NCBI GenBank assembly: GCA_002395405.1 | Contig: DGWX01000038.1 | Span: 1-14,603 of the forward strand | Direction of reading: 5' to 3' | Length of the DNA: 14,603 nt | Source of the DNA: Christensenella sp. UBA4247 | Lineage (GTDB): Bacteria; Bacillota; Clostridia; Christensenellales; CAG-1252 | Shown here: piece by piece, positions 1 through 7,990 of the stretch | Numbering within the stretch: the first letter of the stretch is position 1 | Layout: each line of letters begins with the position of its first letter | Program-made: the position numbers and the translations under genes | The notes under the pieces: generated by a model | The model's database searches: none | Told to the model about the DNA's origin: nothing | The model's input: the letters and a program-made list of their open reading frames with translations, nothing else

Positions 1-192
1 GGCGGCGACAGCTTCGGCGGCGGCTTGATCTACGGAATGCTGAATTTCGGTTCGGATAAGCAAAAGATCATCGAGTTCGCGGTCGGCGCGAGCTGCTTAA
101 AGCATTCTATCGAAGGCGATTACAATATGGTTTCGGTAGAGGAAGTATTGAAACTCATCGAAGGCGACGGAAGCGGTCGCGTGCAAAGATAA
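1..192 (+). CDS. kdgK: 2-keto-3-deoxygluconate kinase, PfkB family (C-terminal fragment, cut by window start)
   Basis: Only the last 63 residues are visible. The fragment opens with GGDSFGGGLIYGML, the PfkB-family second signature in the form usual for Firmicute 2-dehydro-3-deoxygluconokinases. The Asp at fragment residue 3 is the expected catalytic base next to the anion-hole glycines. The family phosphorylates 2-keto-3-deoxygluconate to KDPG with ATP in the cytoplasm, feeding the Eda/KdgA aldolase. The stop is TAA at 190-192, and kduI begins 12 bases later with a ribosome site (AAGGAGG, 191-197) that overlaps the stop, so the two are almost certainly co-transcribed. Assignment as KDG kinase rather than fructokinase or ribokinase rests on this motif form and the kduI/uxaC neighbourhood; the substrate-binding N-terminal part lies outside the window. 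Confidence 0.82.
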   Translation, partial: GGDSFGGGLIYGMLNFGSDKQKIIEFAVGASCLKHSIEGDYNMVSVEEVLKLIEGDGSGRVQR

Positions 193-204
193 GGAGGTAG
201 AACG

Positions 205-1035
205 ATGGACGTAAGATATGCGGTTTCCAAAAAAGAGTATAGCAGAATGAACACGGAGGAACTTCGCGAGAATTTCCTCATTACGAATATTTTCGAAAAG
301 GATAAGATCAATCTTACCTATTCCCATATCGACAGGATCATTGCGGGCGGCGCTTGCCCCGTAACGAAAGAACTTCCGCTTCTCGCGGGTGAAGAACTCG
401 GCGCGGCGTATTTCTGCGAAAGGCGCGAAGTCGGCGTGATCAACATCGGCGGAGCGGGCGAGATCGTCGTGGACGGAAAAACTTATAAAATGGACCATTT
501 CGACGGTATCTATATCGGTCGCGGAACGAAGGAGATCGTGTTCAAATCGCTTGACGCGAACGCGCCCGCCCATTTTTATATCAACTCCACGCCCGCCCAT
601 AAGGAATATCCGACCAAGCATATCCCTCTCGTAAACGCGGTACACCGCGCTTGCGGAGACTTTAAGGATTGCAATAAGCGTACGATCAATCAATTTATCG
701 TTCCGGGCAACTGCGACAGCTGCCAACTGACGATGGGGCTGACGCAACTGAACGAAGGCAGCAACTGGAACACGATGCCCTCGCATACCCACGAGCGCCG
801 TATGGAAGTATATATCTATTTCGATATTCCCGAGGATAACGTCGTTTTCCATATGATGGGCAATCCGACCGAGACGCGCCATATCGTCGTTCAAAACGAA
901 GAAGCGGTCATCTCTCCGAGCTGGTCGATCCACAGCGGCGTAGGAACGAAGAACTACACCTTTATTTGGGGTATGTGCGGCGAGAACCAAGAGTTTGACG
1001 ATATGCAAGGCGTAAAGACCACCGATCTCAGATAG
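205..1035 (+). CDS. kduI: 5-keto-4-deoxyuronate isomerase (4-deoxy-L-threo-5-hexosulose-uronate ketol-isomerase)
   Basis: This 276-residue protein matches KduI along its whole length (E. coli KduI is about 278 residues). It converts 4-deoxy-L-threo-5-hexosulose uronate, the spontaneous ring-opened product of unsaturated uronyl hydrolases, to 3-deoxy-D-glycero-2,5-hexodiulosonate in the cytoplasm (EC 5.3.1.17). The cupin metal site is intact: His194 and His196 in SHTHERRMEVY, Glu201, and His243 in SWSIHSG, each two positions from the E. coli ligands His196, His198, Glu203 and His245. The start is fixed by AAGGAGG at 191-197, seven bases before the ATG. It follows the KDG kinase by 12 bp and precedes a TIM-barrel isomerase. 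The next pathway enzyme, the KduD dehydrogenase, is not in the window. Confidence 0.97.
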   Translation: MDVRYAVSKKEYSRMNTEELRENFLITNIFEKDKINLTYSHIDRIIAGGACPVTKELPLLAGEELGAAYFCERREVGVINIGGAGEIVVDGKTYKMDHFDGIYIGRGTKEIVFKSLDANAPAHFYINSTPAHKEYPTKHIPLVNAVHRACGDFKDCNKRTINQFIVPGNCDSCQLTMGLTQLNEGSNWNTMPSHTHERRMEVYIYFDIPEDNVVFHMMGNPTETRHIVVQNEEAVISPSWSIHSGVGTKNYTFIWGMCGENQEFDDMQGVKTTDLR

Positions 1036-1068
1036 GATCAGGGGGGCGCATCGCTTGAAGGAGAAATC

Positions 1069-1845
1069 ATGAAAATCGGATTACAGCTTTTTACCTGCCG
1101 CAAGCAGGCGCAAAAAGACTTATACGGGACCTTGCGCAATCTTTCCGCTCTCGGGATCAAATACATCGAGGCGGCGCGCATTCATTTCGACGACGCGGAT
1201 ATCGCGGCCTTTAAGAAGGCGAAAGAAGAATTCGGGATCGAGGTTGTTTCGGCGCAGATCAAGCCGCATATTTTACATGACGATTTCGATCAATGCTTGA
1301 AATTCTTACGTGAGACCGATTGTAAGATCGCGATCATTTCCGTTCTTCCGACCGAATGCATCATCGGATCGGACGAAAAGCTCGTTGAATTTTGCAAATG
1401 GGCGAGCGAACTTGCGAAGAAGTACAAAGAGGCGGGGATCCAACTTTGCTACCATCATCACGATTTCGAATTTATCAGGAGCGGCGCGGGAACGAGGTTC
1501 GATATCATCGTAGAGAATATGAGCGAAGATATGAACTTTATTATCGATACGTATTGGACGACCAAAGCGGGTATCAACGTGGAAGCGATCTTGAATCGTT
1601 TGTCCGGGAGAGTCTCGGGCGTTCACCTGCGAGACTACGCGCTCTATCGTAAGTTTATCGGAAGAAATCCGTCTAACTATGCGCTCGGAGACGGCGTTGT
1701 GGACTTTAATTGGATCATCGAAGCCGCAAAAAGAAACGGCGTCGCGTACGGTGCGATCGAACAAAATACGAAGCATCCTTTCAGCGAGATCGCAAAGAGC
1801 GTTGCTCATATCCAAAAGATCGGATATGCGGAGGATATGAAGTAA
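1069..1845 (+). CDS. Sugar phosphate isomerase/epimerase, xylose-isomerase-like TIM barrel
   Basis: This 258-residue cytoplasmic protein has the AP_endonuc_2/xylose-isomerase-like TIM-barrel pattern. It starts MKIGLQLFT and carries YHHHDFEF at 128-135, IDTYW at 159-163, HLRDY at 186-190, GDGVVDF at 207-213 and AIEQ at 229-232. Asp160, His186 and Glu231 sit where this family binds its divalent metal. Members isomerise or epimerise keto-sugars and inosoles, and sequence alone does not fix the substrate. The neighbours (kduI before it, GH105 after it) suggest a uronate- or rhamnose-derived keto-sugar. The ATG is six bases behind AAGGAG at 1058-1063, and the stop is one base before the next ATG. 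No key residue looks lost. The fold call is firm; the reaction is unknown. Confidence 0.87.
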   Translation: MKIGLQLFTCRKQAQKDLYGTLRNLSALGIKYIEAARIHFDDADIAAFKKAKEEFGIEVVSAQIKPHILHDDFDQCLKFLRETDCKIAIISVLPTECIIGSDEKLVEFCKWASELAKKYKEAGIQLCYHHHDFEFIRSGAGTRFDIIVENMSEDMNFIIDTYWTTKAGINVEAILNRLSGRVSGVHLRDYALYRKFIGRNPSNYALGDGVVDFNWIIEAAKRNGVAYGAIEQNTKHPFSEIAKSVAHIQKIGYAEDMK

Positions 1846-1846
1846 T

Positions 1847-2905
1847 ATGAGTATCGAACTCGCAGTGAAACTTGCGGATTATATCGTCGGAAGTAAAAAT
1901 CCCGAAATGCGTTGGACTTGGGGGCAAGGGATCATGGGAGCCGCGCTCTCGGATTTGGACGAGTATCTCGGAACGGAAAAGTATTACCCCTTTTTACAGG
2001 CGTTTTGCGATTATTATGTCAAAAACGAGCCGAAAGTCGCCTCTGCGGATACCGCCGCGCCCGGGTTTATCTCTTACGCCGTATATAAGCATACGGGAAA
2101 AGAAGAGTATAAAGAGCTGACGGATAAAGTTCTCGATTATATCAAGAATGAGCCGCGCGTTTATAAAGACGCGGTCAATCATCTCGGAAAGGCGGCGGTC
2201 GGCAAGCTCTATCCCAAATCCATTTGGGTGGATAGTTTGATGATGTTCAGCGTTTTCCCCGCTCGCTATGCGAAAAGAGAAGGAGACGAGACGCTTTTGG
2301 AGATCGCGGCAAAACAGCCTGCCTTATACGCGGATTGTATGATGGACGAAGGGGATCACCTTTGGTATCATTCCTATTGGGTCAAAAGAGGCAGTCATTA
2401 TCCCAAGCGCAAGCTGTATTGGGCGAGAGGAAACGCATGGGTCGTTTCCGCGCTTCCCAAGATTTTGGACGATATCGGTTCCCACTCCGAGCGAGATAAG
2501 ATCATCGAAGTATTTAAGAAGACGGTCGAAGCGGTTTCCGAAAAGCAGGAAGCTTCGGGAGGATTCAGAACTCTTCTCGGAAAGAAAAGCACCTATCTCG
2601 AATCTTCCGCCGCGGCGCTCATCGCGGACGGCATCTATCACGGCGTTCGAATGGGTTACGTGGGAGAAGAGTATTTGTCTGTTGCCGAAAAGGCTTATGC
2701 CTTCGCGGTTTCTTGCGTTAAGACGAAAAAGAACGGTGCGGTTTTGTTTACAAAGATCAGCGGGCCCACGATCCCGCTCCCCGTTCTCCCTTACTGCGGC
2801 TACGCGTTTATTCCGCGTTGCCCGAATTTAACGTACGGAGTGGCGGCGTTTCTTTGGGCTTCCATCGAGCGCGACAAGCTTGTAAAAGAAGGCAAATTAG
2901 CATGA
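1847..2905 (+). CDS. Unsaturated uronyl/rhamnogalacturonyl hydrolase, glycoside hydrolase family 105 (GH88-related)
   Basis: The 352-residue protein has the (alpha/alpha)6 barrel signature of GH105/GH88: RWTWGQGIMG at 22-31, IWVDSLMMF at 126-134 with Asp129 as the probable general acid, YWARGNAW at 191-198, and YLESSAAALIADG at 250-262. The family hydrates the double bond of unsaturated uronyl residues left by polysaccharide lyases, releasing 4-deoxy-5-ketouronate, which is KduI's substrate two genes upstream. There is no signal peptide, so it acts on imported oligosaccharides. GGAGG at 1830-1834 lies inside the end of the preceding gene, 12 bases before the ATG, and the preceding stop is one base away. 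Its own TGA overlaps the next ATG by four bases. GH105 is preferred over GH88 from the motifs, but whether the product is from pectin or a glucuronate glycan cannot be told. Confidence 0.92.
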   Translation: MSIELAVKLADYIVGSKNPEMRWTWGQGIMGAALSDLDEYLGTEKYYPFLQAFCDYYVKNEPKVASADTAAPGFISYAVYKHTGKEEYKELTDKVLDYIKNEPRVYKDAVNHLGKAAVGKLYPKSIWVDSLMMFSVFPARYAKREGDETLLEIAAKQPALYADCMMDEGDHLWYHSYWVKRGSHYPKRKLYWARGNAWVVSALPKILDDIGSHSERDKIIEVFKKTVEAVSEKQEASGGFRTLLGKKSTYLESSAAALIADGIYHGVRMGYVGEEYLSVAEKAYAFAVSCVKTKKNGAVLFTKISGPTIPLPVLPYCGYAFIPRCPNLTYGVAAFLWASIERDKLVKEGKLA

Positions 2906-3663
2906 AGATCGCGCGGGTAAAAACGGCGGACGGCGTTTTCTACGCCGAAGTGAAGGCGGACGGATATCACCCGATCCTCGGAGATATTTTCGGGGAATGG
3001 GGCGCGCTTTCCGAGCCTTATCAAGGGGAAGTTAAACTTCTGACGCCCGTTTCTCCGAGAAAGATCGTTTGCCTCGGCGCGAATTACAGAAAACACGCGG
3101 AAGAACTTTCGTTAAGCGTGCTTCCCGAACCGACCGTTTTTCTCAAACCTTCGACTTCTCTTCTCGCAACGGGTGAACCGATTTTATATCCGGTATCCGC
3201 AACGAGGGTGGATTACGAATCGGAGATCGCCGTCGTGATCGGGAAAAGAGCGAAAAACGTAAAAGAGGAAGAAGCGCTGCGTTACGTTCTCGGTTATACC
3301 GCCGCGAACGACGTAACCGAGCGAGATATGCAAAAAAGAGACGGACAGTGGACGCGGGCGAAAGGGTTTGACACATTTTGTCCTCTGGGGCCTTATATCG
3401 AGACGAATATAGATCCGGATTCCCTGACCGTCGTCGGGAGAAAGAACGGAGTCGAAGTCCAGCGCGGGCGCGCGCGCGACCTTATTAACAGTATCGAGAA
3501 ATCGATCGCGTTTATCAGCGGCGTTATGACGCTAGAAGAAGGCGATGTAATTTTAACAGGAACACCGGAAGGGATCGGAGAATTATCGGTGGGGGACGAA
3601 TTCGAGGTTGAACTGGAAGGCGTCTGCACGCTGAAAAATTCGATCGCAAGGGAGGAAATATGA
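2902..3663 (+). CDS. Fumarylacetoacetate hydrolase (FAH) family protein
   Basis: This is a 253-residue FAH-fold enzyme with GANYRKHAEE at 59-68, PTVFLKPSTSLL at 77-88, DYESEIAVVIG at 104-114, ANDVTERD at 135-142, KGFDTFCPLGP at 154-164 and LTGTPEGIG at 218-226. Glu106, Glu108 and Asp137 are the expected Mg2+/Mn2+ ligands. Family members cleave or isomerise acylpyruvate-like compounds; in sugar-acid pathways some hydrolyse 2,4-diketo-3-deoxy sugar acids, which fits this operon but is inferred. The start at 2902 is chosen because its ATG overlaps the preceding TGA (ATGA), with GAAGG at 2888-2892, and the protein then opens MKIARV as relatives do. A longer in-frame opening from 2818 adds 28 residues that do not look like the family. 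Its own stop overlaps the next gene by ATGA. Confidence 0.9.
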   Translation: MKIARVKTADGVFYAEVKADGYHPILGDIFGEWGALSEPYQGEVKLLTPVSPRKIVCLGANYRKHAEELSLSVLPEPTVFLKPSTSLLATGEPILYPVSATRVDYESEIAVVIGKRAKNVKEEEALRYVLGYTAANDVTERDMQKRDGQWTRAKGFDTFCPLGPYIETNIDPDSLTVVGRKNGVEVQRGRARDLINSIEKSIAFISGVMTLEEGDVILTGTPEGIGELSVGDEFEVELEGVCTLKNSIAREEI

Positions 3664-3668
3664 AAAAA
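3651..3668 (+). repeat. 18-base identical translation-initiation block, copy 1 (copy 2 at 5801-5818)
   Basis: The ribosome site, spacer, start codon and first codons GGAGGAAATATGAAAAAA are identical here and at 5801-5818, where they open the first of the two unknown paralogous genes. Identity ends right outside the block on both sides. Both genes begin with a Lys-rich export signal, so convergence on an efficient start is as likely as copying. Confidence 0.6.
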
Positions 3669-5801
3669 AGAATAACGGTTGCTTTTATTTCCATATTTTT
3701 GATCGCGACTTTGTGTTGCTCTTCTTTTGTACTGACTGCTTGCAAGCGGAATGAAAAAGAAACAAGCAATTACGGTCAATTCGTAAAGGACGTGGAGGAC
3801 CCCGACGTCTCGATCGGCGTTTTATCCGATATCCACGTTATGAGCGACGCGCAGGCGGTGGATAAAGCGAATGCCGATTTCAAAGCCTACGAATCCAAAG
3901 GTCAAAAAATGCTCGGATTGTCCGAGTCGATCCTGAAAACAGCAGTGGATCGGATCATCGAAGAGTCCGATCTCGAAGTCGTTCTCGTTGCGGGTGATAA
4001 CGCGGACGACGGCGGTGAAGTTACGCATCGCGCGGTCGCGGCGGAGCTCGCCCGTTTGGAAAAAGCGGGGATCAAGGTCTTTACGATCCCGGGAAACCAC
4101 GACATCAACAATCGCGCTTATACTTACGCAGGCGGAAAAGCTTGCTTGACCAATCCGACGACCGAATCGGAATTCGCCGAGATTTACAAGGATTTCGGCT
4201 ATAATAAGAGCGATGTAAAAGAGTTTTTCAAAAACGTCGGAACGGACGATCTTTCGAACGACGTGTTTAACGACGGAGACAATCTCTCTTACGTGGCGGA
4301 TCTTCCCGGAAATTATCGCTTGATCGCGATCGATATGAGCAATCACGTTATGACGAATTATCTTACGGACGATAGCGGCGAGTATTCCCAAATGGGATTG
4401 GAAACGGACGGCGAAGGGCGCGTTCTTTGCGACGGCGAGCCTTATCCTTACGTTCGCAACCGACACGACGGCGCCATGACGGAAGAACTGCTTCTTTGGG
4501 CGAGAGCAAAAACGGAAGAAGCGATCTCGGACGGAAAGATTCCCGTCGGAATGATGCATTTCCCGCTTGTAAGCCATTTCGGCCCCTTGATCAAAGCGAA
4601 AAATATGCTTACGAACGATCCCGAAGGATATTACGTGGCGGACGAACTTGCGGACGCCGGAATGCGCTATATCTTTACCGGGCACATCCATATCGAGGAC
4701 GTGGCGCTCTATACTTCCGCGAACGGGAATAAGATCCTCGATATAAACAGCGCTTCTCTTTGCAACTATCCCACGCCGATCCGCACTTTCCGCGCAAAAG
4801 GGGACGACGCGTATATTCGTACTTGGAATATGGATCGGGTAAAGGAAGAATATCTGCCTTCGAACTTAACGGCGGAAGAAAAGGCGAAGATCCTTTCGGA
4901 TTTCAGATCCTACTCCGTTGCTTATATAGACGACAGTATGCTCGCCAAAGTTCGCAATACCGTGGATATGGATCTGATGTACACGATCCTCGATAAATTC
5001 GGGATCGAAAAGGGCGGCGCGAACAGTGCGGAAGTGGACGCGCTCGCAACTTCTTTGTATAACGACGTGTTCCTCGGCTTCGTTAAAATGCCGCTCTATA
5101 AAAAGGACGCGAAGGAAGGGCAGCAATCCGTTCAGGCTATCGCGGAGAAATACGGCGTAAAGATCCCTTCTTCCGATTACACGACGGTGTTTAACGTTGC
5201 GATGAGTTTCGCTTCCGCGCTCTACGGCGGAAATGAATCCGTTTCGGCAAAAGATACCCGATACGTTCTTTTGAAATATGCGATTTTCAGCGTTTTCGAA
5301 TATCTTTCCGATTTCGATCTGTTCGCTAAACTTCACGCGCTGAACGAGAACGTAAAACTCGTAGATCTTACTTCGACCGCGGAGGAACTTTTCCGTACGG
5401 AAACCTTGGACGTTTGCTCGAATAACTTGCTTGTCGGCGTCGTTTCTTCGCTCGATATTCCGGCGATCAAAAAGTATTTGAATTTTAACGAAAACACGAA
5501 TCCGTATAAGGCGCTCGAAAGCGTAAAAACGCTCGTAAAGACGCTGGATCTCGGCGATCTTCTCGGAGATCTCGATTTGTCGCAATACATCAAAGCGTCC
5601 GCGACCCAACAAGTCGGCTATATTCGACTCGGCGCCTTGATGGACGATTGCTTCGAAGGTCCGATCTTGCTTTGTATGGCGAACGACTTTATCGAAGGTC
5701 ATACCGTGATCGATCACTTGGACGGCGAATTGGACGTTGCCCCGAGCGATACCGATCTTAAAATCAGCACAAAAACGATGGCGTTTACTGCGCTTGAATA
5801 G
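3660..5801 (+). CDS. Metallophosphoesterase lipoprotein (calcineurin-like), extracytoplasmic
   Basis: The 713-residue protein begins with a lipoprotein signal: charged MKKR, a hydrophobic stretch to about residue 27, and lipobox LTAC with Cys28 as the lipid-bearing residue. The calcineurin-like metallophosphatase motifs are in order and intact: SDIH at 56-59, AGDNADD at 111-117, PGNHD at 144-148, MMH ending at His300, and GHIH at 341-344. It should hydrolyse a phosphomono- or diester on the outer face of the membrane using a two-metal centre. Residues after about 380 form a long, helix-rich C-terminal region that I do not recognise. The gene starts inside the stop of the FAH gene (ATGA overlap) behind GGAGG at 3651-3655, so it is translated with catabolic enzymes. 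Nothing in the sequence names the substrate. Confidence 0.9.
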   Translation: MKKRITVAFISIFLIATLCCSSFVLTACKRNEKETSNYGQFVKDVEDPDVSIGVLSDIHVMSDAQAVDKANADFKAYESKGQKMLGLSESILKTAVDRIIEESDLEVVLVAGDNADDGGEVTHRAVAAELARLEKAGIKVFTIPGNHDINNRAYTYAGGKACLTNPTTESEFAEIYKDFGYNKSDVKEFFKNVGTDDLSNDVFNDGDNLSYVADLPGNYRLIAIDMSNHVMTNYLTDDSGEYSQMGLETDGEGRVLCDGEPYPYVRNRHDGAMTEELLLWARAKTEEAISDGKIPVGMMHFPLVSHFGPLIKAKNMLTNDPEGYYVADELADAGMRYIFTGHIHIEDVALYTSANGNKILDINSASLCNYPTPIRTFRAKGDDAYIRTWNMDRVKEEYLPSNLTAEEKAKILSDFRSYSVAYIDDSMLAKVRNTVDMDLMYTILDKFGIEKGGANSAEVDALATSLYNDVFLGFVKMPLYKKDAKEGQQSVQAIAEKYGVKIPSSDYTTVFNVAMSFASALYGGNESVSAKDTRYVLLKYAIFSVFEYLSDFDLFAKLHALNENVKLVDLTSTAEELFRTETLDVCSNNLLVGVVSSLDIPAIKKYLNFNENTNPYKALESVKTLVKTLDLGDLLGDLDLSQYIKASATQQVGYIRLGALMDDCFEGPILLCMANDFIEGHTVIDHLDGELDVAPSDTDLKISTKTMAFTALE

Positions 5802-5809
5802 GAGGAAAT

Positions 5810-6838
5810 ATGAAAAAAGTCATCATCATCATTCTTGCGGTTTTGATCGCGGTCAGCGGCGCTCTTTTGATTTACGGCGCGGCGCAGGGACCTCAAAAGG
5901 AATTCAACCAAGAATCCAAGGGTCTTCTCGCAGCCCCCGCGGCAGCGATCTCGGAAGGTGCGGATCATTGGTATTCCGTGGATTCCGTTCTTTCTTCCGG
6001 TTCTTTCCAGGAAAAAGCCGCGAAACTTATGGTTTATACTTCGTATAACCAAATGTACGCCAAGCAATTCTATTTTTCGGCGCACGTGGACGTTTTCGCC
6101 GGAAATAAGTACACCTGCTCGGATTATTTCAGAGCCCAGCAAGGGGTCAATACGTTCTATCAAGCGCTTGCCTATACCGGAACGCAGCTTACGAATATGG
6201 CTACGCGCCGCGTGGATTATCACAACGTTCGTTATTCGAAAGTAGAGCCGGGTATTTCGTATGACAAAAAGGAACAGACCTATTCGTTCTCTTTGGCGAA
6301 TCCCGATGTGGACGATCGTGAAACGACGCTGCCGAGAGAAACTCCCTATTTGATTTACAGCTGGTATGATATTCCCTTGGACTTCGGTTCGAAAGAGCAA
6401 GCGTATAACGAGATCGACTCTTCTTTGATCGAGAACGTTTCCCTCGAATCGCCGACCTCCGACGCCCCGTATTACGTTTTGAATTTCTCTGCGGATATCG
6501 ATAAGGTAAACGCGTCCGAAGAAACGCTTCGCAGATTGAACGAAGGCACGGGCGGCGCGATGAAAGATATCGAAGTTCTGGGTCTTTCCTTTAAGGCGGA
6601 GATCTGGCCGAGCGGGCTGTTCCGTTCCATCAGCGTCCACGCGCGCATCGTTGCGAAAGTCAGCAACAAAAGAGGCGAAGCCACGATCGACAGGACTTAC
6701 GGTTTCAGCTATGACGACGCCGATTGCTCGATCGCGAATTGGTTCAAATCGACCGGTTGGGATAAGTATCTGACGGCGGAAGGAAAGGCCGCTTACGAGA
6801 GCGAGCTCGCTCTTTTGAAAACGGAAGAAGAAGAATAA
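5810..6838 (+). CDS. Unknown anchored or secreted protein, paralogue of the next gene
   Basis: I do not recognise this 342-residue family. It starts MKK followed by a hydrophobic segment at about 4-25 (a signal peptide or N-terminal anchor), then a short Ala/Ser-rich linker and a domain from about 70 to 335. That domain is shared with the next gene: AKQF at 84-87, VFAGNK at 95-100, YDKK at 151-154, DAPYYVL at 218-224, EIW.SG.FR at 264-272, and YDDADC at 301-306 followed by GWDKYL at 316-321. Alternating hydrophobic/polar strands suggest a mainly beta fold. There is no catalytic motif, so a ligand- or glycan-binding role is only a guess. The start is set by GGAGG at 5801-5805, which overlaps the upstream TAG. 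It sits between a phosphoesterase lipoprotein and its paralogue in the same unit. Confidence 0.83.
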   Translation: MKKVIIIILAVLIAVSGALLIYGAAQGPQKEFNQESKGLLAAPAAAISEGADHWYSVDSVLSSGSFQEKAAKLMVYTSYNQMYAKQFYFSAHVDVFAGNKYTCSDYFRAQQGVNTFYQALAYTGTQLTNMATRRVDYHNVRYSKVEPGISYDKKEQTYSFSLANPDVDDRETTLPRETPYLIYSWYDIPLDFGSKEQAYNEIDSSLIENVSLESPTSDAPYYVLNFSADIDKVNASEETLRRLNEGTGGAMKDIEVLGLSFKAEIWPSGLFRSISVHARIVAKVSNKRGEATIDRTYGFSYDDADCSIANWFKSTGWDKYLTAEGKAAYESELALLKTEEEE

Positions 6839-6844
6839 TCCCGA

Positions 6845-7990
6845 ATGAAAAAAGTTCTCGTCATTGTGCTTTCCGTTTTGATCGCGCTATGCGGCGCGCT
6901 CTTATCATACGGAGCCACTTTGAATGGCGAGATCCAAACCAATCAAAACCTCGGGGATCTTTTGCCGCCCGTAAATCCGGACGCATATGCGGAAGGGATC
7001 GCGGAATGGATCCGTTTGAATGCGGTTTCTCACGAAAGATCCGATCTTTTGCCCGAGACGAATCCGTCTAAAGATCCCGCCGTTTTCGCGGCGGAGATCG
7101 ACGGTTGGTACGACGTGTTCGGGAAAAAAAACGAGGCGCTTAGCGTTTTGAACCGTTTCGAAGGCTCGTCGCTCGCGGGGAACCTTATAGTTCCGCTCGT
7201 GTACAATATGAACCGTGCGAAGCAGTTTTGTATGGTCAGCCATATCGAGGTCTTTGCGGGAAATAAGCGGACGTTCTCGGACAATATGCGCGTTCGGGCG
7301 CAAATCGAACCCTTTGCTTTCGATCGATTCTATCGCGCGCTCTCTTGGACAGGCAGTTCCATCGCTTCCTTCGCGAGTCTTCGCGTCGGGTTTGCGGATC
7401 AAACGTTCGTTGCGCAAAATACCGTCTCGTCTTACGATAAAAAAAGCGGGACTTACGTTTATCAGTTCGGGAAACCGCAGGAGAGCAGCCGCGACAGAGA
7501 ACTCGATCGGGAGATCCCGTATAAAACCTACGGACTCATCTCTCTTCCGATCTATTTGGGAGATTGGGAAGTGGATTGTTCGGTCGTGGACGGAAAGAGC
7601 GTAAGGGTCGATTATCCGAGCGATAATGCCCCGTATTACGTTTTGTCTTTCAGCGAGGACATTGAAAAAGCGGGGATCCCGGAGAATACGGAAAACCGTT
7701 TGAACCGTTCTCTCGGCGGGAAAATGCGCAATATAACGATCAAAAAGGCGGATTTTACCGTGGAGATATGGGAAAGCGGCGTGTTCAGAAGGATCGGAGC
7801 GAACTTTACGGTAAACGCGAAGATCGGCGGTAGGCAAGGAGACGCAGAGATCGAGGCGGAGTATAAGTTTTATTATGACGACGCGTCGTGCGATATCATT
7901 CGCTTGATCGAGAGCGTGGGCTGGGAAAAATATTTATCGGCAGCGAACAAAGAGGAGTTCGAAAGCCGTAAAAACAAGAAATATGTTTGA
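6845..7990 (+). CDS. Unknown anchored or secreted protein, tandem paralogue with a duplicated linker motif
   Basis: This 381-residue protein shares its N-terminal anchor (MKKV, hydrophobic to about 24) and its C-terminal domain with the preceding gene: AKQF at 125-128, VFAGNK at 136-141, YDKK at 197-200, NAPYYVL at 261-267, EIW.SG.FR at 307-315, YDDASC at 344-349 and GWEKYL at 359-364. The Cys in the YDDA.C motif is conserved in both. It is 39 residues longer, mostly because the DLLP..NP linker unit occurs twice (38-58 and 67-91) where the neighbour has one looser copy. It starts six bases after the previous stop with no good ribosome site; GGAAG at 6823-6827 is too far away, so translation probably depends on coupling. 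The pair looks like a tandem gene duplication that has diverged far; function is unknown. Confidence 0.83.
   Translation: MKKVLVIVLSVLIALCGALLSYGATLNGEIQTNQNLGDLLPPVNPDAYAEGIAEWIRLNAVSHERSDLLPETNPSKDPAVFAAEIDGWYDVFGKKNEALSVLNRFEGSSLAGNLIVPLVYNMNRAKQFCMVSHIEVFAGNKRTFSDNMRVRAQIEPFAFDRFYRALSWTGSSIASFASLRVGFADQTFVAQNTVSSYDKKSGTYVYQFGKPQESSRDRELDREIPYKTYGLISLPIYLGDWEVDCSVVDGKSVRVDYPSDNAPYYVLSFSEDIEKAGIPENTENRLNRSLGGKMRNITIKKADFTVEIWESGVFRRIGANFTVNAKIGGRQGDAEIEAEYKFYYDDASCDIIRLIESVGWEKYLSAANKEEFESRKNKKYV
6956..7117 (+). repeat. Internal tandem repeat in the linker of the second paralogue
   Basis: Residues 38-58 and 67-91 of the 6845-7990 protein align as two units sharing DLLP, NP, an acidic Ile and a Trp (IAEW / IDGW). 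The period at the left edge is 87 bases (29 codons), and both units begin with the identical bases GATCTTTTGCC (6956-6966 and 7043-7053). The preceding paralogue has one matching unit around residues 38-57. Confidence 0.6.

Noticed and set aside
97..1008. Minus-strand open frame of 303 codons opposite kduI
   Set aside because: KduI on the + strand is unmistakable with all metal ligands; the reverse frame shows no recognisable protein.
2818..2901. 28-residue N-terminal extension of the FAH-family gene
   Set aside because: It would overlap the GH105 gene by 88 bases, adds residues unlike the family, and the ATGA overlap at 2902 is the better start.
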